NCBI GenBank assembly: GCA_948433435.1
Contig: CAOJDX010000002.1
Location: 89,432 to 143,169, forward strand
DNA from: an uncultured Clostridia bacterium
Lineage (GTDB): Bacteria; Bacillota_I; Bacilli_A; RF39; UBA660
Length of the DNA: 53,738 bases
Direction of reading: 5' to 3'
In this document: positions 9,774 through 18,778 of the stretch, one piece after another
Position numbering within the stretch: position 1 is the stretch's first letter
Layout of the letters: each line of letters begins with the position of its first letter
Position numbers and translations under genes: made by a program
Notes under the pieces: generated by a model
The model's database searches: none
Told to the model about the DNA's origin: nothing
Seen by the model: only the letters and a program-made list of their open reading frames with translations

Positions 9774-9803
9774 AACTATAGACATCCCTATATGTCTACA
9801 GTT
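9774..9803 (-). terminator. Terminator of the SpoIID/LysM operon
   Basis: 12-bp stem with one G-U pair between 9792-9803 and 9774-9785, 6-nt loop, then a run of eight T on the minus strand; immediately after the TAA at 9804. Confidence 0.9.
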
Positions 9804-11156
9804 TTAGGCATTTACTTTAGAAAGTTCGACTATTCTATACCAAGTTGCAGCATCAACTAAACCTCCAGGAAATAAATTGGATCTTCTTTGAATTGCCTTG
9901 ACAGACTGTTCAGTTAAATCATCAAATACTCCTGTAACCTTCACTCCTGGAATACTATGAGTCTTTTGGCAAATAAGAAGTAAATAGTTTTGAAGTCTAA
10001 CAATATCAGGGCCACTCATTCCTTTAGATAACACAATTCCTGGGTAAAATTCAGATTGATATTTTAAATACTCCTCAGGAATTTTTTGTAGTGTCTGATT
10101 ATAAGCTTCTACTAAAGCTTTCCATGTATTAGCATCAACTATTCCTGTTGCCTCAATATTGTATTTACTTTGAAAGGCTTTGACCGCTTCTTCTGTTTTT
10201 TTTGTAAAGACAGAACCACTTAAGTCTAAAAAAGGAAGATCTTGATCAAAAAAAGCAATAAAATTTAAAACATAATTAAGTACTCTAATTACTGGACTAT
10301 CATCACCATAGTCTAACTCTGTATTAAAAATCAGTTCAGCTTCTTCTGGAGTAATTCCTTCTGAAAATAAATCAGAAATTCTTTTCACTGCATTATATAT
10401 ATATTTAATTTTATACCATGTAGATTTATCTACAATACCAGTAGGATCTAGATCAAAAATCTCTTGAAACTTCTTTACTGCCTTTTCTGTTTCTACAGTA
10501 AAAGCAGGACCTTCTTCACTTATTTTCGGAATAGCAGGATAATTTTGACTGATTCGATTTAATTGAGTTTTTAGAATTTTTACGAAATTACCTGATGATC
10601 CTAAAAGAATAGGAAAGCCTGGAAATGTTAAAATACTTTCTTCCACGGGAGCATTATAAACTAAACTAATATCATCACCATAATAATATTTTAAAATTTC
10701 TAAAGGAGTTTTACCTTGTAGAGCTAAACTAACACTTCCCCATTGTGATAATCCATCACAAATAGTATTTTTACCATCACAGTATTGAGCAAATAATGGT
10801 TGTACTTGACCATCACGAACAATATAATTATTAAACACATCATCAACGATTTGAGAAATATTCTCATAAAATTGTCCATCTTTTGTAAAGGCCTGATCAT
10901 AGGCATGAGTATTGGTAATATCAAAATTGTAACCTTGAGAAGGATACCACTCATTATATATTCTATTTAAGGCAAAAGATATTTGAGCTAAAACATTAGC
11001 TTTAATTGCATCAGTGGGCCAATCAGGATAAATTTCACTAGAAGCTACATTTTTAATATATTCTTGAAAAGGAACCGTTATATTTTCTGCCGCTTCATCT
11101 GGTGCTCCCAAATGAACGGTAATTTCAGTAGGAATTACTGGATTTCTAATTGCCAT
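9804..11156 (-). CDS. SpoIID-like protein with three peptidoglycan-binding domains
   Basis: 450 residues. Residues about 25-170 resemble the SpoIID/LytB fold: VPFQEYIKNVASSEIYPDW (Glu41 aligns with the catalytic Glu of SpoIID lytic transglycosylases), then IKANVLAQISFALNRIY and LSQWGS. Three PG_binding_1 repeats follow (about 190-245, 290-350, 375-445), each ending in GIVD..TW or GLVDAATWYRI. There is no signal peptide, so it probably acts on the spore cortex or coat from the mother-cell side. It overlaps the previous gene by 11 nt. Confidence 0.8.
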   Translation of the reverse strand: MAIRNPVIPTEITVHLGAPDEAAENITVPFQEYIKNVASSEIYPDWPTDAIKANVLAQISFALNRIYNEWYPSQGYNFDITNTHAYDQAFTKDGQFYENISQIVDDVFNNYIVRDGQVQPLFAQYCDGKNTICDGLSQWGSVSLALQGKTPLEILKYYYGDDISLVYNAPVEESILTFPGFPILLGSSGNFVKILKTQLNRISQNYPAIPKISEEGPAFTVETEKAVKKFQEIFDLDPTGIVDKSTWYKIKYIYNAVKRISDLFSEGITPEEAELIFNTELDYGDDSPVIRVLNYVLNFIAFFDQDLPFLDLSGSVFTKKTEEAVKAFQSKYNIEATGIVDANTWKALVEAYNQTLQKIPEEYLKYQSEFYPGIVLSKGMSGPDIVRLQNYLLLICQKTHSIPGVKVTGVFDDLTEQSVKAIQRRSNLFPGGLVDAATWYRIVELSKVNA

Positions 11157-11568
11157 CGAATTTTACTCCTTTAAATTCTACTTGAGGAATCATTTTGACA
11201 TATTGAATAGTACTAATCCCATCATACATATCAATATTATATTTTTTAATCGTTTCATACCCCTCACTAATTGCCGCTAAATCATAAAGGATATGTCCAG
11301 CTGGTTCCTGAGTAACTGGATCATATTTTCTAGTTGGTGCAGGTAGTTGAATGTTTTGAATCATCCCATTTTCATCGGTATAACCCTCAAAAAATACTAC
11401 CTTATGATTTCCAAAATCTTTAGTAACTACAATTTCAACATTGGGAATAGGAACCGCTTGATATGCAGTAAAAGCTAAAACTTTTAATGTCCCTATACCA
11501 GGATTTTCTGCAATAAACTTTTGATATTCGGGAGTTTTTTTAAACTCTTCATAACTCATTAAATCCAT
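11146..11568 (-). CDS. Carboxypeptidase-regulatory-like (beta-sandwich) protein
   Basis: 140 residues. GTLKVLAFTAYQAVPIPNVE, then TDENGMIQNIQLPAP and SEGYETIKKYNIDMYDG, match the transthyretin-like CarboxypepD_reg fold. The same fold forms the N-terminus of the 25921-27129 protein, where it is fused to a SpoIID-like domain, whereas here the two are separate overlapping genes. That pairing suggests physical partnership with the downstream SpoIID-like protein. No signal peptide. Confidence 0.7.
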   Translation of the reverse strand: MDLMSYEEFKKTPEYQKFIAENPGIGTLKVLAFTAYQAVPIPNVEIVVTKDFGNHKVVFFEGYTDENGMIQNIQLPAPTRKYDPVTQEPAGHILYDLAAISEGYETIKKYNIDMYDGISTIQYVKMIPQVEFKGVKFDGN

Positions 11569-11569
11569 A

Positions 11570-12238
11570 TTAAATTTCCCTCACTTTCAACACTTGACCA
11601 ATAGATAAATTAATATTGGAAAGGTTATTTAATTCCATAAGTTTTTCTACTGTTGTATTATATTTATTTGCAATAATATATAAACTATCTCCCTTTTGAA
11701 CAGTATATTCTAAATATTTAGGTTCAACGTATCCCTCTCCATAGCATTCTTCGAAGCTTGCTCCTAAAACAGAGCTGCTTTTTACTTTTAATTGTTGCCC
11801 AAGTGCTAAATTTGTACTAGTTAAATTATTAATAGCCATCAACTCTTGAACAGTCATATTGTAAGTATTTGCTATATCATATAGATTATCACCACTTTTT
11901 ACTGTATATACTTCATAGGTTGTGGGAGTAATATTTTCACTACCTGGAATAGTTAGTTTTTGTCCTACTGTAAGTAAAGTTGAAGTTAACTGATTAAGTT
12001 TCATTAACTCCTCAACTGTAGTATGGTATTCCTCTGCTATAGAATAGAGACTATCTCCTGGCATTACTGTATAGATAGTAGTGCTTGTACTAGTCATCTC
12101 AGGAATCTTTAATACTTGCCCAGGTACAATATTATTGTTGACCAATTGATTAGCTTCCTTTAGTTGTTCTACACTAACTCCAAACTGTTTTCCAATACCA
12201 CAAAGAGTATCCCCTGCTTGTACTGTATAACTTTGCAT
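11570..12238 (-). CDS. Four-LysM-repeat protein, SafA-like
   Basis: 222 residues with four LysM modules (about 2-47, 53-98, 106-152, 176-220), each with the YTV..GDTL..I pattern and NNL/NQL turn. LysM binds N-acetylglucosamine of peptidoglycan. No signal peptide is visible: the protein starts directly with MQSYTVQAGDTL. Mother-cell synthesis and deposition on spore cortex or coat (as for SafA) would explain this. First gene of a three-gene operon behind a CATATACT box. Confidence 0.88.
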   Translation of the reverse strand: MQSYTVQAGDTLCGIGKQFGVSVEQLKEANQLVNNNIVPGQVLKIPEMTSTSTTIYTVMPGDSLYSIAEEYHTTVEELMKLNQLTSTLLTVGQKLTIPGSENITPTTYEVYTVKSGDNLYDIANTYNMTVQELMAINNLTSTNLALGQQLKVKSSSVLGASFEECYGEGYVEPKYLEYTVQKGDSLYIIANKYNTTVEKLMELNNLSNINLSIGQVLKVREI

Positions 12239-12252
12239 ATTTACACCTCATT

Positions 12253-12265
12253 AAAGTATATGAGT
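12253..12265 (-). promoter_or_regulatory. Candidate sporulation-type -10 element
   Basis: Minus strand ACTCATATACTTT, identical to the 13-mer at 53644-53656 upstream of the D,D-carboxypeptidase. CATATACT resembles the -10 of SigE/SigG-class promoters (CATA-type). No convincing -35 box is seen. Confidence 0.4.
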
Positions 12266-12282
12266 AATCAAATAAAATTACA

Positions 12283-12312
12283 TCAAAAAACTTAATTATA
12301 AAAAATTAAGTT
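12283..12312 (-). terminator. Terminator after the 12328-12963 gene
   Basis: Minus strand AACTTAAT (12305-12312), 8-nt loop, ATTAAGTT (12289-12296), then a T run. Confidence 0.75.
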
Positions 12313-12327
12313 TAAAGTAATACAATT

Positions 12328-12963
12328 TTATTTTTTCTTTTGATATTGCGAATTAATTCTATCAACTGTTTGTTGAAGATCTTGATTAGGAAAATCAATT
12401 AATGGTTGAGGAAATAAAGGAAATCGTTCCTTTATCGTAATTTTATTATTAATTATATAATGATCTCTCACTAAAAAATGTTTTATTTTAGTTTTGGTTT
12501 TTCCTTTTAAGACATTTGTCTTTTCTCTGATAAAATAAAATTCTTTGAAGTTTCTTGAGGCAATAACGGTCGTTTTAATGGTATTCTCAAGGTAGAAATC
12601 AAGATTAGCCGCCTCTTCTAAGTTAGTAAAGCATAAATATGAGTCGGTTAAAATAATAAAATTATCTTCCTCCAAATTCATTAGTGGATTAGAATAGGTA
12701 TTCAGTAATCTTTTGATTTCGAAACAAAGTTTTTCGTGATTACTATATTGAGGAAGTAGGTATTTTAAAACCCTTTTAAAATCCTTTAAAATAACACCTT
12801 TTAATTCATTGATATAATTAAGATAAATTTCCTGAAAGATATCCTCGTCGACGTTAACATCATGAATATTTAAGTCTATTCCTTTAAGATCTCCTGCGAA
12901 CTCCAAACATACTTCATCATCATATACTGAATAATTTCTAAATATTTTCTTAAAGTTTTCCAT
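12328..12963 (-). CDS. Hypothetical protein
   Basis: 211 residues, mixed charged and hydrophobic, no signal peptide and no membrane segment. The half from about residue 95 (FIILTDSYLCFTN...TTVIASRNFKEFYFIR) has alternating beta-strand character reminiscent of a PH-like or DUF-type sandwich, but I recognise no family. It has its own terminator before the LysM operon and follows a gap containing a small membrane ORF. Function unassigned. Confidence 0.6.
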   Translation of the reverse strand: MENFKKIFRNYSVYDDEVCLEFAGDLKGIDLNIHDVNVDEDIFQEIYLNYINELKGVILKDFKRVLKYLLPQYSNHEKLCFEIKRLLNTYSNPLMNLEEDNFIILTDSYLCFTNLEEAANLDFYLENTIKTTVIASRNFKEFYFIREKTNVLKGKTKTKIKHFLVRDHYIINNKITIKERFPLFPQPLIDFPNQDLQQTVDRINSQYQKKK

Positions 12964-13119
12964 ACTAACTTAACCTTTCGTTCTATATTTTTCCTCTTGT
13001 TAATTTAATTATGCCATAAATATTTATAGAAATCATTCACTTTTTTCGTGATCAAATACGTCCCAAAATTATTTATTTTTTAGTGTGTCTGATTATCAAT
13101 ATTCATTATATTTTTTTTA

Positions 13120-13251
13120 TTAATTTGCTATCAACATGTTTACTATGATCGTTATCCCTCCTAGTAAATAAATCAAGAATAATATCTTATATCTCCATAA
13201 TAATATGTGTTTTTCCTCTTTATCAAAAAAGAAATCTATTATTTTATTCAT
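13120..13251 (-). CDS. Small membrane protein, 43 aa
   Basis: ATG at 13251 lies 8-10 nt after AAGGAAGG. The peptide has a charged N-terminal half (MNKIIDFFFDKEEKH) and one membrane segment at about residues 23-41 (ILFLIYLLGGITIIVNMLI), ending IAN. It is divergent from the XRE regulator at 13429, with a perfect palindrome between them, which supports it being a real regulated gene. Function unknown. Confidence 0.5.
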   Translation of the reverse strand: MNKIIDFFFDKEEKHILLWRYKILFLIYLLGGITIIVNMLIAN

Positions 13252-13287
13252 AATAACTGCCTTCCTTTTAGTATTGTAGGTCTTTTA

Positions 13288-13302
13288 TTCGATAATATCG
13301 AA
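13288..13302. promoter_or_regulatory. Palindrome between divergent genes, candidate operator
   Basis: TTCGAT-AAT-ATCGAA, a perfect 6-3-6 palindrome, about 37 nt from the small membrane ORF start and 127 nt from the XRE start. A likely site for the adjacent XRE regulator. Confidence 0.45.
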
Positions 13303-13428
13303 ATATATATTAATAATATCCTATATTAACGAATTTTACAATGTTTTTTAACCTTTTTTTCGTTTTTACCGAAATTTATAATTGATTTAGTGTTATATAT
13401 ATGCTATATTTTAAAAAAGGAGATCATT

Positions 13429-13818
13429 ATGAATCTTGGAGAAAAAATTAAAATTGCACGGAAAAATGCGGGACTAACTCAAAAAAAATTAGGTGAATAT
13501 TGCCATGTAAAAGATAATACTGTCAGCGACTGGGAAAACAACAAAAGTAAACCAGATGCTGAGACAATTGAGATCATTTGTCATGTAACCGAAACAGATC
13601 CAAATACTCTTTTTGATTATCACCACGAACACATTTTAAATCATTTAGAGGAAATAAAAAAAGATCAATTAGAAGATCTTAGTGCTCTTGATAACATCTT
13701 ATATACTAATAAAGATAAAATTGACTTTATTCGAAATCTTCCAGTAAATAAGCAAAAAGTAATTGCAAATGCAATAAAGTCAGTATTAGATATGGTAGAT
13801 GAAAATAACTTTAACTAA
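13429..13818 (+). CDS. XRE-family transcriptional regulator
   Basis: 129 residues from ATG 13429, chosen because AAAGGAG precedes it; an upstream ATG at 13390 has no site. The HTH is at about residues 5-58 (IKIARKNAGLTQKKLGEYCHVKDNTVSDWENNKSKP split over the helices), with a helical C-terminal region probably for dimerization. A TATAAT box lies at 13377-13382. It is followed by a small ORF at 13923 and opposed by the AIPR cluster. Confidence 0.85.
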   Translation: MNLGEKIKIARKNAGLTQKKLGEYCHVKDNTVSDWENNKSKPDAETIEIICHVTETDPNTLFDYHHEHILNHLEEIKKDQLEDLSALDNILYTNKDKIDFIRNLPVNKQKVIANAIKSVLDMVDENNFN

Positions 13819-13922
13819 TAATATCTAGCAGTATCAGATATTTAACATATATGGAGGTGTCAGATGAATGATACAAGCTAGATTTTCTTCTTATTTGAAA
13901 ATTTAAAGAATAAGGAGGAATC

Positions 13923-14051
13923 ATGAAAATAATTTATATAAATCTTGACCTATGTATTGAAAAAATCATTTTCAAATATAAAGGTCAAATCATTTGTATG
14001 ATTAATAAAAGAAAAGAGATTTGCCCCGCTAAGAACATCTCTCATCACTAG
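13923..14051 (+). CDS. Small hypothetical ORF, 42 aa
   Basis: ATG at 13923 sits 5 nt after AAGGAGGA, an unusually good site. The peptide is Ile/Lys/Cys-rich (MKIIYINLDLC...) with no recognised motif. It lies about 100 nt downstream of the XRE gene on the same strand. The 3' end holds a GAGAT/ATCTC inverted repeat within the coding sequence. It could be a regulator-linked peptide or a fragment. Confidence 0.4.
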   Translation: MKIIYINLDLCIEKIIFKYKGQIICMINKRKEICPAKNISHH

Positions 14052-14232
14052 TATAGCATAATTGATATCTTATACCAATGATTGCAATTCGACATTTTTC
14101 GACAATTAATATAAGATTATACAGTTTATAAAAGATAAAAATAGACAATAATTTAAAATGTCAAAGAGATTAGAAGTACTGTTTTATGATTTTCCATACC
14201 CTACTCTAATTAAGGATATTTCTAGTAAATAT

Positions 14233-14270
14233 AAAAAAGTCTAAAAAAAGAAATTTACTTAGATTTTTTT
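14233..14270. terminator. Bidirectional terminator between XRE/small ORF and AIPR cluster
   Basis: AAAAAAGTCTAA (14233-14244) pairs with TTAGATTTTTTT (14259-14270), 12 bp with one G-U, 14-nt loop. A/T runs in both arms allow use from either side. The rest of 14052-14406 shows nothing else I can support. Confidence 0.65.
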
Positions 14271-14406
14271 GTTTGGTAAAATTTTTCTAGTTTCCCTTTA
14301 CTTTTAAATATTAGATATGACTTTCTATTCATCCCTATCTATCACCGTTTAAAGCATACATATTTTTAGGTAAATGGCAAATAAGTTTTTTTACTTTATA
14401 AAGCAA

Positions 14407-14712
14407 TTAAACTTCCTCTGTTGCTATTAAAAAATCGACTATTTTTGAGTAATTATTTAGAGCTTTTGCTGTTAATGTATAATAGTCTTTTTTTATTTCT
14501 CTTAAATCTTTACTTTCCTTAATATATTGACGCCCCCTAGAAAGATTAGATAAATTGGCACTAATAGAATCCAATAACTTATTAAGCTCCTCATAGGTAA
14601 ATCTTTGGTCATTTGATGAAGCATAGGCATAAATAGCAGTATATAAAATACGATTTTTTTCGTTTTTTTTCGCAATTTCAAAATTTTGAGCAAAATTTTT
14701 ATAAGTGATCAT
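14407..14712 (-). CDS. Small partner protein of the AIPR gene
   Basis: 101 residues, helical, charged (FEIAKKNEKNRILYTAIYAYASSNDQRFTYEEL). Starts inside the end of the AIPR gene with a 14-nt overlap, so translation is probably coupled. No recognised domain. Tight overlap suggests a dedicated partner such as an antidote or regulatory subunit, by inference only. Confidence 0.65.
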   Translation of the reverse strand: MITYKNFAQNFEIAKKNEKNRILYTAIYAYASSNDQRFTYEELNKLLDSISANLSNLSRGRQYIKESKDLREIKKDYYTLTAKALNNYSKIVDFLIATEEV

Positions 14713-16693
14713 AGAATACCTCCCTTGATTTTTCCTTGGTGTCCATATGCTTTTTATATTGTTCTTTTAATCTTCTAATAATTGTTGAACTCTTATATAT
14801 ATCTATTAATTTACTTCCCTTTTCATTGTTTTTATAAAAATATTCATCATTAATATTATTAATAATTTTTAGGGCCTCTTCATCGGTTAAATCATATTGA
14901 CAGATTAAATATTTAAAAGCTAGATCTGATGACTGAAAGTTTTCTTTACTTTTTTTATCTTCAATACTATCAAGATAGTTTTCATATCGTAAGATAGATT
15001 CGCAGACACGAAAAGACTTAATTTTGTCAAAGGGTTTGTCAATGAAAGTTTTCTCAATTTGGGCATTAGGATTATTTTTCCAAGTACCCAAATCTTTTTC
15101 ATTTTCTAAGGAAAAATAAAGTTTAAGAAAATCTAATAATTGAATAATATGATTACCTTTACATAATAAACTTAAAAGTTGAGAATAACGTTTTTTACCA
15201 GAAGAACAAATTTCTAAAAAATACTTTTCACCTTGATAAGAATTATTATATATATATCTTTGAATTTTTCTGATATAGGGATTTAAGGACAACATATCAA
15301 CAGATCTAACCTTAACTTGGTCATTAGAGTATTGGGAAATTTTACCCTTTACATCTTCATCTAGCTCATCAGTAATTTTAACCGATAATATAATTTGATC
15401 TAAATTTTTATGATAATTCATCAAGGTAGTAAGTGTTTGCTGGCCGTTATTGATCACAGGATGTAATATACATATATTATCACCTAAATCTTTAACTTCT
15501 CCTGTTATATTAATTCCATTATTGTATTTTACAAAATTTTTAGCTTCATGATCAATAGTATAGATCATCTTATCATTGGTTTTTAACTCTCCTCTTACAT
15601 TATCTGTAAAATATAGTGATAAATCTACACTAGTTGAGTACTCAGGATTATATTCTAAACCTAAGGCCTTTACCAAGCTAGCGATCAAATCTTTGGCACT
15701 TATATAGAAAATAAAATTATTTTGCCAAGAAGCTACATTATATTGTTTCTCTTTATTTAATGGCTTTGTAATATGTAAAACTAAATTATTTTCTTTTATT
15801 GGTAAAATAATATGTTCAAAAAACAGGCTATAAATTTCTAGTGGTTGATAATTATTATCCTCCAAAGAATTGTCTGAAATACTTCTAAATTCTTTCACTT
15901 TGTTCTCTAAAATTTCTCTTTTATCCTTTACAAAGTGGTAAAGATCTACTCCATCCTTTGGAATATTTCCCATAGTACAATCTTGATAATTACTTCTCAT
16001 TGTACTATAAATCATATCTTGTATATTACCAATTTTAATTTGATAAATATATGCATACTCTTCGTCTCCATAATATATAGCATCTATTTTTCCATCAGCA
16101 TCACCATGAATAATGTACTTATTAATACATTCTTCATAGGTAATATTATGTATAGTAGCAATGGCAAAAACTTCAAAAGCTGTTCCATACCCATCATTGA
16201 TTTTATCAATATTTTTCATTTTCTTTAACAATTTTCTAATTCTATTTAACTCTTCTACAATAATATCTGCTTTTTCTTTTCCAATATTTTGCATCAATTT
16301 TATTTTGTAAACTTTATCTAAATCTTCTTCTAACTCATATTCATTTACTAATGATTTTCTAATTTCTATACTAGCCCAATTATCAGAACTTATAATATAA
16401 TCATTATTTTTACCTCTAATATATTTCTTTTTATTGGCATTAATCGTCCACTTTCCTGATTTAATTCTTTCCGTTAAAAATAGTGCTTCTCCTCGAAAAT
16501 TTTTATATTGATGGCAACATTCTTGGAGTCTTCCTCTGATCTGACTTCGTAAATTTTCCTTATCTTCTACCTGTAAATTGGTTGCTACTTCTTGATATAT
16601 TTCTTGTAAAGAAGCATATTGCTTTTGCTCTCTTTTTAAAATATTCTCTATAGATTGATAAATAATATATTTTAAGCTAGTATTTTTAGTCAT
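14699..16693 (-). CDS. AIPR-family (abortive infection phage resistance) protein
   Basis: 664 residues. About 1-90 look like a winged-helix HTH (SLQEIYQEVATNL...RGRLQECC). A PD-(D/E)XK-like segment follows, with DADGKIDAIYY near residue 198 and YIYQIK near 216. The AIPR core carries HPVINNGQQTLTTLM (NNGQQT at 415-420), the family hallmark (V-N-G-x-Q-T). AIPR proteins occur in phage-defence loci. GAGGTGA precedes the ATG. Downstream it overlaps a 101-aa gene; upstream is an unknown 293-aa gene on the same strand. Confidence 0.85.
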   Translation of the reverse strand: MTKNTSLKYIIYQSIENILKREQKQYASLQEIYQEVATNLQVEDKENLRSQIRGRLQECCHQYKNFRGEALFLTERIKSGKWTINANKKKYIRGKNNDYIISSDNWASIEIRKSLVNEYELEEDLDKVYKIKLMQNIGKEKADIIVEELNRIRKLLKKMKNIDKINDGYGTAFEVFAIATIHNITYEECINKYIIHGDADGKIDAIYYGDEEYAYIYQIKIGNIQDMIYSTMRSNYQDCTMGNIPKDGVDLYHFVKDKREILENKVKEFRSISDNSLEDNNYQPLEIYSLFFEHIILPIKENNLVLHITKPLNKEKQYNVASWQNNFIFYISAKDLIASLVKALGLEYNPEYSTSVDLSLYFTDNVRGELKTNDKMIYTIDHEAKNFVKYNNGINITGEVKDLGDNICILHPVINNGQQTLTTLMNYHKNLDQIILSVKITDELDEDVKGKISQYSNDQVKVRSVDMLSLNPYIRKIQRYIYNNSYQGEKYFLEICSSGKKRYSQLLSLLCKGNHIIQLLDFLKLYFSLENEKDLGTWKNNPNAQIEKTFIDKPFDKIKSFRVCESILRYENYLDSIEDKKSKENFQSSDLAFKYLICQYDLTDEEALKIINNINDEYFYKNNEKGSKLIDIYKSSTIIRRLKEQYKKHMDTKEKSREVFYDHL

Positions 16694-16834
16694 ACTATCA
16701 CCTCTAACGATAAGATAACATAATAAAAAAAATATTTTTTAACATTTACATCATTTTGAAGAATAGATATAGACACTTAGAGAATAATATTTTATATAAA
16801 TCTGATAACATTTATCTTATATTACTTTAAAAAT

Positions 16835-17716
16835 TTATTTACTTTTTACTTTCACTTTATTTAAACTAATATGAGTAAAACTATCCACTTCATTAGGATA
16901 ACTCAATATATCAAACTCTGTAAATTGATACTCCATTCGTTGTAGTAATAAAATATAATGATCAAGAATTCTTTCTAAAATTTGATCACTCCTCTTTATC
17001 GTTTTAGCTCCATAATAATTCTTATATCTAGAAAATAGATAATCAGGAACCAAAATATTTTGTATTCCCTCTTTTCTAAGAAGATCGATAAAAAGTTTAA
17101 ATACTAAAACAAAACTTGGCTGCACATTACGATATTTTTTAACTCCACTATTAATAGAATTAATCACCTTTTTATATTCTTCATTTTTATTTGTCCCTTC
17201 AGCTGTTCTTTCAAATTGGATAGCAAAAATATGACATCTATTGTGATTGTCAATCGCATATCTAATAAGTGGTAAATCATAAATTTCCCCATTAGTTTCC
17301 ATTTTGAACTTTAACACGTAAGGACTTTCAAAACCTAATTTTGATATCTCTCTTTTGCAATAAATACAATAGTCATTATCAGATAGTAATAAAGAAAAAA
17401 AACTGTATTCTTTTAGATGCTGATCTTTAAAAAAGCTAACTCTCTTTTTTACATACTCGTTTAAATTAGTAGCATCAGAATTAGTCATATTGAAAAATAG
17501 ATGATTTAAAAAATAACTATAATTATGTTTTACTTGTAACTTATTAGTTTGTTGATAAAATTCGCTAGCAGCCTCTAAGTATTCCTCAATTGTTTTTTCT
17601 AAATCAGCTATTTTTTTTATAGTAATAGTGGGTTTATAGTATTTAGCTCCATCTCTTGGTATGATAAAACCACCCTCACCTTGAGTAATATAGCTATATT
17701 CTCCACTCATATTCAT
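16835..17716 (-). CDS. Hypothetical protein next to the AIPR gene
   Basis: 293 residues, soluble, with an isolated CIYC pair (DNDYCIYCKREI, about residue 115) and a following section (HIFAIQFERT...VQPSFVLVFKLFIDLLRKEG) with alternating strands and helices. I do not recognise the family. It may bind a metal through the CxxC, but no second pair is visible. Same strand and about 140 nt from the AIPR gene, so it could belong to the same putative defence locus. 17717-17928 holds no feature I can support. Confidence 0.6.
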   Translation of the reverse strand: MNMSGEYSYITQGEGGFIIPRDGAKYYKPTITIKKIADLEKTIEEYLEAASEFYQQTNKLQVKHNYSYFLNHLFFNMTNSDATNLNEYVKKRVSFFKDQHLKEYSFFSLLLSDNDYCIYCKREISKLGFESPYVLKFKMETNGEIYDLPLIRYAIDNHNRCHIFAIQFERTAEGTNKNEEYKKVINSINSGVKKYRNVQPSFVLVFKLFIDLLRKEGIQNILVPDYLFSRYKNYYGAKTIKRSDQILERILDHYILLLQRMEYQFTEFDILSYPNEVDSFTHISLNKVKVKSK

Positions 17717-17928
17717 TTGATTAAAAAAATGAAATAAAATATTTTTTTCATAAAACCCCCTAAAAGTTTACTTTATATATTTTAGATCAAGAAAGCAGAA
17801 TAAATTGAGCTATAACAATAATTACATCTCTCACAATTTTTCATATTAGAGATATTGGACTAGAATGATAAATTGGTAATATCCTATAGCTGTTCACCTC
17901 ATATATATTATCATAGACTAACTTTTCT

Positions 17929-18105
17929 TTAGAAGAAATTTTTTTTCAAGAAATTTAACCCATTCTTTATCAAAGTATGTCCCAGGCTTTTAAAATCATC
18001 ATCTGATAGTGCTTTTCCATTAACCCTTCTTACAAATAATCCTGGTTGTTTATCATTTGGAAGTCCATCTATAAAAAGTCCTGTGTCCCCTGCAATAGTA
18101 GGCAT
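17929..18105 (-). CDS. Small hypothetical protein, 58 aa
   Basis: ATG at 18105 is immediately behind the stop of the 210-aa gene (18108), suggesting coupling. The peptide begins MPTIAGDTGLFIDGLPND and ends in a Lys/Phe-rich tail. A one-base shift near residue 40 would give YFDKEWVKFLEKK, so it may be the intact end of a longer gene or a frameshifted remnant. Confidence 0.45.
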   Translation of the reverse strand: MPTIAGDTGLFIDGLPNDKQPGLFVRRVNGKALSDDDFKSLGHTLIKNGLNFLKKNFF

Positions 18106-18107
18106 TT

Positions 18108-18740
18108 TTATTTCTCTACTTCAATCAAGCTATTACTTAGTTTTTCTATATTAGTTTCAATTGATAACAAATAAGATATATTACTTACAATATCTATTCC
18201 ATCAATATTAGTAATAGAAGAATCTAATGGTAGTATTTTTTGTTCATATAAATTTTGGTTTAATAAGTCATTTATATTATCAACTTTATTGACCACATAA
18301 TTTTCAAAATAATATAATGTCCATACATTCTTAGATTTAGAAAATTTGAGTTCAAATACTGACTCTAATTCATCATTGATGTTAACATTATCTAATTTAA
18401 AAGTTCTTTTAAATTCTTCACTTAAAGTATCCATTCTAATTTCTTTAGTATACCCCTCTTCTTGTTCATAAACTTTATGATATACAGACTTGTATTCTTC
18501 AATTAATTCACCAAAAGTAGGGTTTTCATGATTAAACTTATAATTATCTACAGTGAATTTATGATTTAATTCATAGAAAGAGTAAAGACAATTCCAAGTA
18601 TCGGGATTGGTATTATAAACGATGATACCAGTTGCTTTTTTAGAATGGACATTAGTATATAAATTTAAAGCACTATCTAATCTAGTAGGTATCATCCCTT
18701 TTGGCACTTTCTGGTTTAACACTTTTTTTGTAATGATCAT
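18108..18740 (-). CDS. Hypothetical protein
   Basis: 210 residues, acidic, no signal peptide or membrane segment. Contains no motif I recognise. The ATG follows GAAAGGA. It appears to be co-transcribed with the 58-aa ORF that starts 2 nt after its stop. It lies in the accessory stretch between the AIPR locus and the nucleotide-metabolism cluster, so recent acquisition is plausible. Confidence 0.55.
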   Translation of the reverse strand: MIITKKVLNQKVPKGMIPTRLDSALNLYTNVHSKKATGIIVYNTNPDTWNCLYSFYELNHKFTVDNYKFNHENPTFGELIEEYKSVYHKVYEQEEGYTKEIRMDTLSEEFKRTFKLDNVNINDELESVFELKFSKSKNVWTLYYFENYVVNKVDNINDLLNQNLYEQKILPLDSSITNIDGIDIVSNISYLLSIETNIEKLSNSLIEVEK

Positions 18741-18778
18741 ATAGTTTTCCTTTCTTTTTTGAATTTTTTATTAATCTA

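Noticed and set aside
13864-13881. Five-codon ORF (MNDTS) after GGAGGTG before the 42-aa ORF
   Set aside because: Could be a leader peptide, but there is no hairpin or conservation evidence.
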